Of a stretch of DNA of 54,445 bases, positions 1-8,583 are shown one piece after another (position 1 is the first letter of the stretch; each line of letters opens with the position of its first letter). The position numbers and the translations under genes are program-made. The stretch covers positions 1-54,445 of the forward strand of contig PGXT01000014.1 of NCBI GenBank assembly GCA_002839285.1. The letters are read 5' to 3'. The notes under the pieces were generated by a model that searched no databases, was not told the DNA's origin, and saw nothing but the letters and a program-made list of their open reading frames with translations. This stretch comes from Spirochaetae bacterium HGW-Spirochaetae-5 (GTDB lineage: Bacteria > Spirochaetota > UBA4802 > UBA5550).

Positions 1-561
1 AAAGTATGGGAAATGATATTTGATATGATTGAAATTACTGAAAACGCAAAGCCGAATAATGCCCATCTGGCTCTGGCCGAACTTGAAAAAATGAAACTGC
101 TGAAAGCCGTCATTACGCAGAATATAGACAACCTCCATCAGGAGGCGGGGAGTAAAAACGTAATTGAATATCATGGTAATGCCAAACACCTTGTCTGCAT
201 CAACTGTTCCGCCTCATACAGCTCTTCGGAGTTTGAAATTTCCAGAAGGCGTGTACCCCATTGCGACAGCTGCGGCAAGGTACTTAAACCTTCGGTAATA
301 TTTTTCGGAGAGAATATCCCTGAACGTGCCCTCACTGAATCTCAGAGACATGCCGAAACAGCTGATGTTGTGCTTGTTGCCGGTACATCGGCGATTGTCT
401 ATCCGGCAGCGGGGATACCCCGCATAGCAAAAAATCTGGGGGCTGTGATAATTGAATTTAATCTGGAAGAGACCGAACTGACCGGAGATTATACCGACAT
501 TTTTATATATGGTTCAGCCGGAAAGACTCTCCCTGAACTTGTTAAACTGCTGAAAAATTAA
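1..561 (+). CDS. Sir2-family NAD-dependent protein deacylase, 5' truncated by window
   Basis: The reading frame is open at base 1, so the N-terminal Rossmann segment lies outside the window; the ATG at base 13 is internal. The visible part is the sirtuin core. Counting from that ATG, TQNIDNLHQEAGS is at about 35-47, the catalytic His of VIEYHGN at 54, four zinc-ligand Cys as CxxC at 62/65 and 84/87, FFGE at 97-100, and the NAD-binding GTSA..YPAA segment near 122-130. Sirtuins remove acyl groups from protein lysines using NAD+, giving nicotinamide and O-acyl-ADP-ribose in the cytoplasm. The sequence alone does not settle deacetylase versus desuccinylase preference. The stop is only 9 bases before the mutL start, so it is probably co-transcribed with the DNA-repair and CoA genes downstream. 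Confidence 0.93.
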   Translation, partial: KVWEMIFDMIEITENAKPNNAHLALAELEKMKLLKAVITQNIDNLHQEAGSKNVIEYHGNAKHLVCINCSASYSSSEFEISRRRVPHCDSCGKVLKPSVIFFGENIPERALTESQRHAETADVVLVAGTSAIVYPAAGIPRIAKNLGAVIIEFNLEETELTGDYTDIFIYGSAGKTLPELVKLLKN

Positions 562-570
562 GGAAATAAA

Positions 571-2316
571 TTGAAAAGAATAATACTTTTACCTGATCAT
601 ATAAAACATATGATTGCAGCGGGGGAGGTCGTTGAAGGGCCATTTTCCGTTGTAAAAGAACTTGTCGAAAACTCAATCGATGCCGGTGCCTCGGCAATTG
701 ATGTGCAGGTTCTCGACTCGGGACTTAAAAAAATTATGGTGCGCGATAACGGCAGCGGAATTCTGAAAGATGATATCGCTCTTTCAATTCAGGAGCACGC
801 CACAAGTAAGATAACCGATATCTCCGGGCTTCAGAATGTTTCAACATACGGATTCAGAGGGGAGGCTCTATCGAGTATATCCTCAATTTCCGATCTGGTA
901 ATTCTCTCAAATACCGATGGAGAAACAATGGGCTCAAGGCTTGAGTCGTCCGGTGGAGTTGTCACTATATCCGACTTTGCCGGATCACGGGGAACCACTA
1001 TAATTGTTGAAAATCTTTTCTACAATATGCCCGCCAGAAAGAAGTTTTTAAAATCGAAAAAAATTGAATTAAGAAATATCAGAGAGACAATACTTAAGAT
1101 GGCGCTCCCTGCTTACGATGTTGCATTTACTCTTGATGTTGACGGCAAAAGAGAGATATCTCTTCAGGCTGCAAAGACTCAGGATGAACGGATTCAGCAG
1201 GTTTTCGGTAAAACAATACTGCAGAGTCTCTACATCGAGGAGCTCAGTGATATAAAAGTAAGTCTTAAGGGATATCTCTCCAAGCCTGAATTTATAAAAG
1301 GTTCACGGAGCATGCAGTACCTATATGTAAACAACAGACCCATAGAGTATAAGTTTTTTTCATATCATCTTTCCCGTGCATATGAAGCTGTTATCCCCCG
1401 GGGGAAATATCCCGCTGCGATTATATTCATTGAAATCGATCCGGAACTTATCGACGTTAATATACATCCGGCAAAGCGTGAGATTAAACTCTTCGATCAG
1501 AAATATATTGATGATATGATATATAATCTTGCCTCAAAAAGTCTCTGTAAACCTCATACTGTTCCCGATTCATTTTTTAAAGCATCACCGGTTGAATTCA
1601 GCGTCAGAAAATATTCACCGCAGGAGAACTCCTATCCTCACCCTCCGCGGACCGCCTCACTCTCTGCTGAAAAGGATCAAAGCGAAACTCCATACACCGG
1701 GACACTCTTTGAGTCCGGTGAAGTGAGCATTCCTGTCAATCCCGATTTTAAAACCGACAGAGGATTGAAAATTCTCGGAACACTTTTCGATACATATATT
1801 CTCATAGAGGATGACGATAAACTTCTTCTAATCGATTTTCATGCCGCTCACGAAAGAATGGAATATGACAAGCTAATGGCAAACCGCGGTGAGATAGAGT
1901 ATCAGGAGCTTATATTCCCTGTCAGTATTGACCTCTCTATCGATGACTACAGACTTGTAACGGATAATCTTGAAATTTTCAGTGAGACAGGGTTCGAAAT
2001 TGAAGAGTTTTCAGACTATACTGTAATTGTAAGATCAGCACCTGTAATTGCCGGCAGTTATAAAATTGATGAATTAATTAAAAATATGATTGATAATATA
2101 AAAGAAGGATTAAAAAGTAATGATCTTGTTGAACGGTTTTACTCACTCGTTGCCTGTCACTCTGCCAAGAGAGCGGGTGATAAACTGAGCAGAACCGACA
2201 TGGAGACTCTCACCCGTAAAGTGCTTGATGGTGAGATAGAGTTAAGGTGTCCTCACGGGAGGCCTTTTTTCTTTACAATAAATCAGACTGATCTAGAGAG
2301 GATATTTAAAAGATAA
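571..2316 (+). CDS. mutL: DNA mismatch repair protein MutL
   Basis: GHKL ATPase that couples MutS mismatch recognition to strand removal. The TTG start sits behind a GGAAA ribosome site directly after the sirtuin stop. The N-terminal ATPase shows KELVENSIDAGA (Mg/ATP-binding Asn), DNGSG, and GFRGEALSSI. The C-terminal dimerisation domain carries the endonuclease-type motifs DFHAAHERMEYD, ACHSAKRAGDKLS and CPHGRPF. The first differs from the usual DQHA(x)2E(x)4E by Q to F and final E to D, so nicking activity is likely but not certain. At 581 residues it has the usual size, with a variable linker around residues 320-400. Its stop overlaps the start of coaC (TAATG), indicating translational coupling. 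Confidence 0.96.
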   Translation: MKRIILLPDHIKHMIAAGEVVEGPFSVVKELVENSIDAGASAIDVQVLDSGLKKIMVRDNGSGILKDDIALSIQEHATSKITDISGLQNVSTYGFRGEALSSISSISDLVILSNTDGETMGSRLESSGGVVTISDFAGSRGTTIIVENLFYNMPARKKFLKSKKIELRNIRETILKMALPAYDVAFTLDVDGKREISLQAAKTQDERIQQVFGKTILQSLYIEELSDIKVSLKGYLSKPEFIKGSRSMQYLYVNNRPIEYKFFSYHLSRAYEAVIPRGKYPAAIIFIEIDPELIDVNIHPAKREIKLFDQKYIDDMIYNLASKSLCKPHTVPDSFFKASPVEFSVRKYSPQENSYPHPPRTASLSAEKDQSETPYTGTLFESGEVSIPVNPDFKTDRGLKILGTLFDTYILIEDDDKLLLIDFHAAHERMEYDKLMANRGEIEYQELIFPVSIDLSIDDYRLVTDNLEIFSETGFEIEEFSDYTVIVRSAPVIAGSYKIDELIKNMIDNIKEGLKSNDLVERFYSLVACHSAKRAGDKLSRTDMETLTRKVLDGEIELRCPHGRPFFFTINQTDLERIFKR

Positions 2317-2852
2317 TGAAAAAGATAGTGCTTGCAGTGGGGTCTTCAATCTCGGCGTACAAATCATGCGATCTTGCCCGCCTGTTTGTTAAAAGCGGAT
2401 ACGATGTTTACACTGTTCTGACGGAAAACGCGACAAAACTTGTCTCCCCCATAGCTCTTGAAGCTCTCACCGGTCATCCTGTTTATACAGACGAAACCCT
2501 GTGGGAGAAGCATGAGATGGGTCATATCACCTTGAAGGATGACGCGGCTCTGTTTCTTGCGGCCCCTGCTACGGCTAATATGATCGGAAAATTTGCAAAC
2601 GGAATTGCCGATGACATGGTGAGCACAACATTTCTCGCGATGAAATGTCCCATACTTATCGCGCCGGCAATGAATCCGAATATGTACAGTCACCCCTCGG
2701 TTCAGTTTAACATCGGGAAGCTGAAAGGGTGGGGTTTCGGATTTGTCGAGCCCGATGAAGGTCTGGTTGCATGCGGTGACACCGGGAAGGGGCGGCTTGC
2801 CGATATCAATATAATTTATCAGGCGGCTGTAGATGTTATTGAAGGAAAGTAA
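2316..2852 (+). CDS. coaC: Phosphopantothenoylcysteine decarboxylase (stand-alone CoaC)
   Basis: FMN-dependent flavoprotein of the HFCD family that decarboxylates 4'-phosphopantothenoylcysteine in CoA synthesis. The N-terminus has the flavin-binding VGSSISAYKSCDL. The middle carries the ADDMVSTT segment, and the substrate-clamp motif PAMNPNMY lies near residue 112-119. It is 178 residues, the size of the CoaC half of the usual fused CoaBC. Its end overlaps the separate coaB gene by 20 bases in a different frame. The neighbouring sequences continue exactly where a fused protein would, so this is either a natural gene split or a frameshift at the junction. Confidence 0.93.
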   Translation: MKKIVLAVGSSISAYKSCDLARLFVKSGYDVYTVLTENATKLVSPIALEALTGHPVYTDETLWEKHEMGHITLKDDAALFLAAPATANMIGKFANGIADDMVSTTFLAMKCPILIAPAMNPNMYSHPSVQFNIGKLKGWGFGFVEPDEGLVACGDTGKGRLADINIIYQAAVDVIEGK

Positions 2853-3513
2853 AATTATTGTAACGGGCGGTCCAACCCGTGAGTGGTTCGATCCCGTCAG
2901 ATACATATCAAATGCATCGAGCGGAAAGATGGGGATAGCTCTTGCAGATGAAGCTTATAAAATTTCAGAAAATACAATCTTTATACATGGCCCGATAAAT
3001 GAAAATCTTGTAAAAGATAAGCCCTACGAGTGCCGGAAAATAGAAACTACTGCGGATCTTCTTGAAGCTGTTCTGAATGAGATAGAGGAGAATTCCGTCC
3101 TTATAATGTGCGCTGCTCCGGCTGATTATACTCCAATAGAGAAATCTGATGAAAAAATAAAAAAGCAGGATGGAGATGTTATATTGCATATGAAGCGTAC
3201 CCCGGACATTCTCAAAAATGTGGCGGATACTAAAAAATGCAGAAGACTTAATAATTTTTTTGTTACAGGGTTTGCAGCTGAAACGATGAATACCGAGAGC
3301 TATGCCATGTCAAAACTGGCAGCCAAGGATCTCGATATGATCTGCCTTAATGATGTTTCACAGCCGGGTGCGGGATTTAATGTGGATACAAATGTAATTA
3401 CTATTTTTACCAGGAGCGGACTGAAAATTGAACTCCCTATTCTTACAAAGGAGAGAGCAGCATCTGAGATTCTTAAACAGATAGATGCGGAACTTTTAAA
3501 GAGAGGTGATTAG
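2833..3513 (+). CDS. coaB: Phosphopantothenate--cysteine ligase (stand-alone CoaB)
   Basis: Catalyses the nucleotide-activated ligation of cysteine to 4'-phosphopantothenate. The sequence opens almost directly with the CoaB core: GGPTREWFDPVRYISN..SSGKMG, including the conserved Asn that closes over the intermediate, then CAAPADYTP, and K-I-K-K-Q around residue 115, corresponding to the mobile lysine loop. The length of 226 residues matches the CoaB half of CoaBC. Start candidates are ATG 2833 and TTG 2839, both inside the coaC reading frame; a GAAGGAAAG stretch within the overlap could serve later starts. Next comes the Memo gene, two bases after the stop. Confidence 0.93.
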   Translation: MLLKESKIIVTGGPTREWFDPVRYISNASSGKMGIALADEAYKISENTIFIHGPINENLVKDKPYECRKIETTADLLEAVLNEIEENSVLIMCAAPADYTPIEKSDEKIKKQDGDVILHMKRTPDILKNVADTKKCRRLNNFFVTGFAAETMNTESYAMSKLAAKDLDMICLNDVSQPGAGFNVDTNVITIFTRSGLKIELPILTKERAASEILKQIDAELLKRGD

Positions 3514-3515
3514 TT

Positions 3516-4346
3516 ATGTATATACGAAAACCGGCAGTTGCAGGCTCTTTTTATCCCGGTAATCCGGAACAACTGCAGAAACAGATCTCCGATTATCTGG
3601 AAGCGGCCGGACCGTTATCCGGTGAATTTAAAAATGATATAATAATGGGTATAATCTCCCCTCATGCGGGATACATTTATTCCGGTCCCGTAGCGGCATA
3701 TGGCTATAACTATTTTGCACAGAGCAGTTATGAAAGATTTATCGTTATCGCTCCCTCTCATCGAGGGAGGTTTAATGGAATTTCTGTTATTCCGGAAGGA
3801 CTTTATAGAACACCGCTTGGTGATGTGGAGATCGATTCAGATTTAGGACGACGGCTTGAAAAGAGAGACTTTTTCAGTTTTATAAAAGAGGCGCACGAAT
3901 CTGAACACTCACTTGAAGTGCAGATTCCATTTCTTCAGGTGGTTAAATCCGGGGCGTGCATTGTACCTCTTGTAATCGGCACCACGGATCCTGAACTCTG
4001 CAGAACTATAGGAAAGACAATTGCAGATGAGATTAAATCCTCCGGGAAAGAGTATGGAATAATTATATCAACGGATCTTTCTCATTATCATCCATACAAT
4101 GAAGCCGTTAAAAAAGACAGTGATTTTATTATAGCATTGGAGTCCTTTGATGAGAACAGAGTTGCAGATGTGGTTTGTTCCGGCAGGAGTGAAGCATGCG
4201 GTGAAGGCGCCGTGCTGACCGGAATGTCTCTTGCAGGGGAACTCGGTGCGAAGAGAATCAAAACAGTAAAATACGCCAACTCAGGTGATACAGCCGGATC
4301 GAAAGATCAGGTCGTGGGCTATCTCTCGGCGCTCATTTTAGGATAA
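3516..4346 (+). CDS. amrB: MEMO1-family protein (AmmeMemoRadiSam system protein B)
   Basis: Member of the Memo family, structurally related to class III extradiol dioxygenases, with an enzymatic role still unclear. Visible family marks are the N-terminal RKPAVAGSFYPGNPEQL, SPHAGYIYSGPVAAYGY, APSHRG, the EHSLEVQIPFLQ segment, and DLSHYHPY, which together supply the conserved His/Asp metal-site residues. It is 276 residues, near the family norm. The stop shares one base with the start of the AMMECR1 gene, the usual partner. The third member of the set, a radical SAM protein, is not in this window; HemW at 10541 is a different radical SAM family. Confidence 0.93.
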   Translation: MYIRKPAVAGSFYPGNPEQLQKQISDYLEAAGPLSGEFKNDIIMGIISPHAGYIYSGPVAAYGYNYFAQSSYERFIVIAPSHRGRFNGISVIPEGLYRTPLGDVEIDSDLGRRLEKRDFFSFIKEAHESEHSLEVQIPFLQVVKSGACIVPLVIGTTDPELCRTIGKTIADEIKSSGKEYGIIISTDLSHYHPYNEAVKKDSDFIIALESFDENRVADVVCSGRSEACGEGAVLTGMSLAGELGAKRIKTVKYANSGDTAGSKDQVVGYLSALILG

Positions 4347-4927
4347 TGCGGGTAATCCATATGATTGAATTAAATAAAGATCAGCAGATAAAACTATTAA
4401 AGCTTGCAAGGAAAACTATTGCGGATAAACTCGGTATTGCTGAAATTCCCGGGGAACTCTCCTTTGAAGATGATGTTTTCAAAGAAAAATGCGGAGCCTT
4501 TGTAACTATTCATATAAAGGGTGACCTCAGAGGGTGTATCGGATATATAGAGGGCGTGAAATCGATTCCGGAAACAGTAAAAGATATGGCGTCCGCGTCT
4601 GCGTTCAGTGATCCGAGATTCTCATCCTTAACTCCCGACGAGTATAAAAAAATTGACATAGAGATATCAATCCTTAGTCCTGTTGAGAAGGTAAATGATA
4701 TAAACGAAATTGTAGTGGGGCGTGACGGTTTAATTATAAGCCGTGGATTCAGCCGGGGATTGCTTCTTCCTCAGGTTCCCGTTGAACAGGGTTGGGACAG
4801 AGAGACCTTTCTTTCTCATCTCTGCTATAAGGCCGGATTACCCGCAGATTCATGGAGTAAGCCCGATATTGTTATAGAAAAATTTTCAGCTCAGGTCTTT
4901 TCTGAAAATGAATTATTTTTAAAATAA
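4346..4927 (+). CDS. amrA: AMMECR1-domain protein (AmmeMemoRadiSam system protein A)
   Basis: AMMECR1 domain protein, recognised by the invariant LRGCIGYI motif (about residue 59), the SASAFSDPRFSSL block and the RGLLLPQVPVEQGWDRETFL block near residues 131-152, followed by a Cys-containing helix. No biochemical function is established for the bacterial domain; gene fusions and neighbourhoods tie it to Memo and a radical SAM protein. ATG 4346 overlaps the Memo stop, and an alternative ATG at 4361 would remove five residues. It ends the operon that begins upstream of the window; the next gene is 125 bases on. Confidence 0.93.
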   Translation: MRVIHMIELNKDQQIKLLKLARKTIADKLGIAEIPGELSFEDDVFKEKCGAFVTIHIKGDLRGCIGYIEGVKSIPETVKDMASASAFSDPRFSSLTPDEYKKIDIEISILSPVEKVNDINEIVVGRDGLIISRGFSRGLLLPQVPVEQGWDRETFLSHLCYKAGLPADSWSKPDIVIEKFSAQVFSENELFLK

Positions 4928-5052
4928 AATTTTTGCTTGAACAGGCCGGTGTCGCATTTTATTCTGGAAGAGCACAGCGATCTGTAATGCACCCTCCAGG
5001 ATAATTCGCCTGAACAGGTCTGATAAATAAAAACTGGTTGATTATAAACAAA

Positions 5053-5517
5053 ATGAACAATAATAAAATTGCAGCAGTGATTCTCATATTCTCGTTCTTT
5101 TTAACTACCGCCTGTAAAGAGAAAAAAGCTTTTGTTGATCCCGCCTATGTGTTTATGAAGTGGTCAAGTGCGGTGAAAAATCTTAATTATAAAGAGTATG
5201 TTGAATGCGAAGCTTTTCCCAAGGATGAAATAGTATTCCGTGAGCTCTACACAGACTTTTATTTTGCCGATCTGCTCATCCGTGATCTCGGTAAATTTGA
5301 TGAAAATGAAACCGGAAGTGATGTTGATGGATTTAAGTATAACAAAAGAAAAGTTTATTTCGAATGTAAAAGAATTGAGCGGAAAACCGGAAGGGCTGTA
5401 CAGGAGATGAAGGGCGATATTGAGTTTATACTCTATATCAACGGACCTAAGCTTAACAAGGGCTGGCTCATGTATAACAGAACAATAATAAGCACGGGGA
5501 TAAATATTAAGAAATGA
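5053..5517 (+). CDS. Small predicted lipoprotein, function unknown
   Basis: 154 residues from ATG 5053; a TTG five codons upstream is less likely. The N-terminus is a classic lipoprotein signal: NNNK, a hydrophobic stretch, then LTTAC, with the Cys near residue 21. The mature part is acidic/basic mixed, with no family I recognise. It has the look of a DUF4878-like or SnoaL-like cystatin fold (VDPAYVFMKWSSAVKNLNYKEY...), a guess from pattern only. Its stop overlaps the lolC start by four bases (ATGA), so it is translated with the lipoprotein-export genes. Confidence 0.82.
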   Translation: MNNNKIAAVILIFSFFLTTACKEKKAFVDPAYVFMKWSSAVKNLNYKEYVECEAFPKDEIVFRELYTDFYFADLLIRDLGKFDENETGSDVDGFKYNKRKVYFECKRIERKTGRAVQEMKGDIEFILYINGPKLNKGWLMYNRTIISTGINIKK

Positions 5518-6818
5518 AATTTTTTGAATTGTTTGTCGGATTCCGGTATTTAAAATCGAAGAAGGCTCAGGGTTTTATCTCATTTAACACACTTCTTTCA
5601 GTTTTAATTGTCTTCATAGGTGTTTTTATTTTAATTGTGGTTTTGTCTGTTATGAACGGTTTTCAGGGGCAGATAAAGAATAAAATACTCGATGTGGATT
5701 CACATATTGTCGTTTCAACTCTTGCCGGTGAAATTGACGGTGCAGCTATTAAAAATTACAGAGATATAACTGATAAAATAAGAAAGATCGATAGCGTTGT
5801 CTCTGTCAATCCCTATGTTCAGGGGCAGGGGCTTTTCAGATTTAAAAGGAATATCGGCCCGATTATGATCCGTGGTATGGGTTCAAAAGATGATATACCC
5901 GAAGATATCACAAAATTTATCACTTCGAATAAAAAAGCATTCTGTCTCGAGAAGGGGATCTATATCGGTGAGGAGATGGCATCTAATTACGGCATAAAGC
6001 CCGGTCAGCAGATTGAGCTTATTGTCCCCAAGGGGAGGCTTACGGCACTTACGGGTATTACTCCCGGTATCGGCAGATATAAAGTACTCGGTTTTTTTAA
6101 AACAGGATACTACGATTTCGATACTAAGCTGATTATGATGTCACTTGCCGACAGCCAGAGTCTTTTTTCACTTGGTGATGTGGCCTATTCTATAGGTGTA
6201 AAGATAGATGATATTTATAAAATGAACAAAATGGCTTCCCTGATACAATCCGCCATCGGATTCGAGTATGTTACCATGACTGCTGAACAGAGGAACCATA
6301 ATCTTTTTTATGCACTTAAGCTGGAAAAACTGATAATGACTGTTATACTGTTCCTAGTAATTGTAGCTTCAGGTTTTACAATTATGGGTACAATTGTAAT
6401 GGTGGTAATGGAAAAAAGGCGTGCAATAGGTATTTTAAAATCAATGGGAGCAAAGCCTTCATCAATCATGATAATTTTTGTTCTTGAGGGTTTTCTTATC
6501 GGAGTTATCGGTACTTTTCTTGGTGTAGTTCTGGGACTTGCCGCTTCGTTGAATCTAGAGGCGATAATTATCTGGATTGAAGATGCGATAAATGGAGTAA
6601 TGGGGTATGCTTATAATCTTTTTGATCTTGGTGTTTTCTATAGAGTAAGCATTGTCCCTACTAATGTATATTACATAGATTCAATTCCTACGGAGATAAG
6701 TCCCGAGTTTGTTGTGTTTATAGCCGCATCAGCAATATTTCTCTCAACATTTGCCGCTATCTTTCCGGCATGGCAGGCGTCCAGGCAGAAACCTGTTGAA
6801 ACTATCAGGTATGAGTAG
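5514..6818 (+). CDS. lolC: Lipoprotein-releasing ABC transporter permease (LolC/LolE family)
   Basis: Inner-membrane permease of the MacB/FtsX superfamily that releases outer-membrane lipoproteins to the periplasmic carrier. The N-terminus FELFVGFRYLKSKKAQGFISF followed by the first membrane helix (about 24-50) is typical of LolC/E. The large periplasmic domain runs to about residue 265, then three more helices occur near 275-300, 320-345 and 400-420, ending FPAWQASRQKPVETIRYE. There is only one permease gene beside lolD here, so the transporter may be a LolF-type homodimer or use a second permease elsewhere. The preceding gene is itself a lipoprotein. Confidence 0.94.
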   Translation: MKFFELFVGFRYLKSKKAQGFISFNTLLSVLIVFIGVFILIVVLSVMNGFQGQIKNKILDVDSHIVVSTLAGEIDGAAIKNYRDITDKIRKIDSVVSVNPYVQGQGLFRFKRNIGPIMIRGMGSKDDIPEDITKFITSNKKAFCLEKGIYIGEEMASNYGIKPGQQIELIVPKGRLTALTGITPGIGRYKVLGFFKTGYYDFDTKLIMMSLADSQSLFSLGDVAYSIGVKIDDIYKMNKMASLIQSAIGFEYVTMTAEQRNHNLFYALKLEKLIMTVILFLVIVASGFTIMGTIVMVVMEKRRAIGILKSMGAKPSSIMIIFVLEGFLIGVIGTFLGVVLGLAASLNLEAIIIWIEDAINGVMGYAYNLFDLGVFYRVSIVPTNVYYIDSIPTEISPEFVVFIAASAIFLSTFAAIFPAWQASRQKPVETIRYE

Positions 6819-6827
6819 GTTAATTTA

Positions 6828-7523
6828 ATGAATTCTGATAATAAAATAATAGAGATAGAGGGCCTTGAAAAATCCTATGGTTCAGGAAGAAATGCCATAC
6901 AGGTTCTCCGGGGCATTGACCTTGATATAACTAAAGGTGAGGCGGTTTCAATTACCGGTCCCAGCGGAACAGGCAAGTCGACACTCCTTAATATGATGGG
7001 ATGTCTGGATAATTTTGATAAGGGGAGTCTGAAAATTTCAGGGAAGGATATCTCTTTCTTGTCAGTTGATGAACTTTCATCCTTCAGAAACCGGCATGTG
7101 GGATTTATTTTTCAGCTTCATAATTTACTGCCGGAGTTTACAGCAATAGAAAATGTAATGATACCTCTGCTTATAAGAAGAACCCCTTCAAAAACAGCCC
7201 GTGAAATGTCCATGGAACTTTTGAAGAAATTCAACATGGAGGACCGGGCAACGCACAAACCGGGGGAGATGTCGGGGGGAGAGTGTCAGCGGGTTGCAGT
7301 GGCAAGGGCAATCGTAGGTGAACCGGATTTAATTCTGGCCGATGAACCTACGGGGAGTCTCGATTCAAAAAATTCCATGATACTTCTTGAGATACTTCTC
7401 GATCTGTGCAGAGAAAAAGGGAGCACAATTGTTATTGTAACTCATGATATGAAAATAGCCGGGATGACACAACGAATGATTCCCATGCTCGATGGTCTTA
7501 TTGTAGGTTCAGACGATTTATAA
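6828..7523 (+). CDS. lolD: Lipoprotein-releasing ABC transporter ATP-binding protein LolD
   Basis: ATPase partner of the LolC/E permease immediately upstream (9-base gap). Shows Walker [10 protein letters not shown] near residue 44, Q-loop [17 protein letters not shown], signature [14 protein letters not shown] (the usual LSGGE.QR with Met and Cys substitutions), Walker [13 protein letters not shown] and the switch His in VTHD. At 231 residues it is a normal MacB/LolD-class ATPase with nothing missing. The LLPEFTA segment after the Q-loop is characteristic of LolD rather than other exporters. Confidence 0.95.
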   Translation: MNSDNKIIEIEGLEKSYGSGRNAIQVLRGIDLDITKGEAVSITGPSGTGKSTLLNMMGCLDNFDKGSLKISGKDISFLSVDELSSFRNRHVGFIFQLHNLLPEFTAIENVMIPLLIRRTPSKTAREMSMELLKKFNMEDRATHKPGEMSGGECQRVAVARAIVGEPDLILADEPTGSLDSKNSMILLEILLDLCREKGSTIVIVTHDMKIAGMTQRMIPMLDGLIVGSDDL

Positions 7524-7542
7524 TTTTTTATAACGGGGTTTT

Positions 7543-8013
7543 ATGCCTGATTTAATAAAAACAGTAACGGATAAAAGCCAATTTCAATTTCTGCTCGATA
7601 ATTTTTTTAAATCCGCTCCGGTATTTATCAAAACCAGCAGCGGAAGCATCAATCTTCAATACATAGGGTATTCCGACGGTAATGTTGCCTTCCGCATACC
7701 TCTGGTTAAGTCTTCACCTGAAAGTGTTGTGGTATTTACGCGGCACAAAACCAATACAATCTATCTGAGCATGAAATACATTGAACGGAGTGAAGATACT
7801 TTTATCTACATACCTTTAAAATTTCAGATAATATCCGAGTCGAGAAAAGAGGACCGGAAACTTGTAGGTATTGAGGGCGGTAAAAGCATAATGTACCTGA
7901 ACAATTTTATTACTGACTATATAATTGAACGGGGACTTGCAACTGCTGATAAAAAAATAGATAAAGTAAAGGAATTCGCCGAGTTTGAGAAAGCAAAAGT
8001 GACAACAGGCTAA
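7543..8013 (+). CDS. PilZ-like protein 1, N-terminal half of a possible c-di-GMP effector
   Basis: 156 residues. The first ~105 residues form alternating beta strands (FIKTSSGSINLQYIGYSDGNVAFRIP...) resembling the YcgR-type N-terminal beta domain that precedes PilZ. An R-x-x-x-R motif (SRKEDRK, about residues 102-108) is the hallmark of the c-di-GMP binding arginines, but the expected D/NxSxxG motif does not follow in this ORF. After the arginines the chain becomes helical and ends KVTTG. The next ORF, in another frame, contains a DISHKG motif. The two may be separate proteins or one gene broken by a frameshift. Spacing to lolD (19 bases) suggests co-transcription. Confidence 0.6.
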   Translation: MPDLIKTVTDKSQFQFLLDNFFKSAPVFIKTSSGSINLQYIGYSDGNVAFRIPLVKSSPESVVVFTRHKTNTIYLSMKYIERSEDTFIYIPLKFQIISESRKEDRKLVGIEGGKSIMYLNNFITDYIIERGLATADKKIDKVKEFAEFEKAKVTTG

Positions 8014-8045
8014 AACATATCATCAGTACCTCAAAGCCGATATAT

Positions 8046-8582
8046 ATGCCGAACCTGAATGTTGATCCCGATCCTTCAAAAGTCGAAGAGCATAATTTTT
8101 ATATCAATCATATATATAGATCTGACATTTCACTCTCATCAAGAAATAAATATGTCGCGGAAATTACAGTCCCCATTATGTATAACGATGTTATAATTTA
8201 CGGATATCTTCAGGTAAACAGCTCACAGCCTGTAACTGACGGAATGTATGCCGTAGTGAGAAGGATGAGTATTGCACTTAACCAGTTAATGGTGAAGCAT
8301 CAGCTTTTCTTCCCGCTGGAGGACAGATTTCTTGTGGCTGATATTTCACACAAAGGGATGAGCTTCGTTTTTAAAGAGAAAAAATTTCTAAGATTTTTTG
8401 AAGAGGGAACAAAAGTTAATTTTGATATACTTCTGCCCACTCAGAAAAAAGCACTGGTGGGTGCAATAATCAGGAATATAACATTCCTTGAAAACAGAAT
8501 TATAAAAACAGGCTGTGAAATCTTTAAAATGGACGATACAAGCAAAGCAAACTACGATGAATTTATAGAATTATCTCAGTGA
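8046..8582 (+). CDS. PilZ-like protein 2
   Basis: 178 residues. The C-terminal half reads as a PilZ-type beta barrel: FLVADISHKGMSFVF carries a D-x-S-x-x-G motif near residue 99-104, followed by strand-rich KVNFDILLP and an RNITFLENRIIKTGCEIFKMD tail. No RxxxR lies within the usual 20-30 residues upstream, so ligand binding is uncertain. I see no ribosome site before ATG 8046, and this frame is open back to 7989, overlapping the end of the preceding ORF. That raises the possibility of a single DUF1577-like protein interrupted by a frameshift. It converges with the LOG gene, leaving a single base between stops. Confidence 0.6.
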   Translation: MPNLNVDPDPSKVEEHNFYINHIYRSDISLSSRNKYVAEITVPIMYNDVIIYGYLQVNSSQPVTDGMYAVVRRMSIALNQLMVKHQLFFPLEDRFLVADISHKGMSFVFKEKKFLRFFEEGTKVNFDILLPTQKKALVGAIIRNITFLENRIIKTGCEIFKMDDTSKANYDEFIELSQ

Positions 8583-8583
8583 G

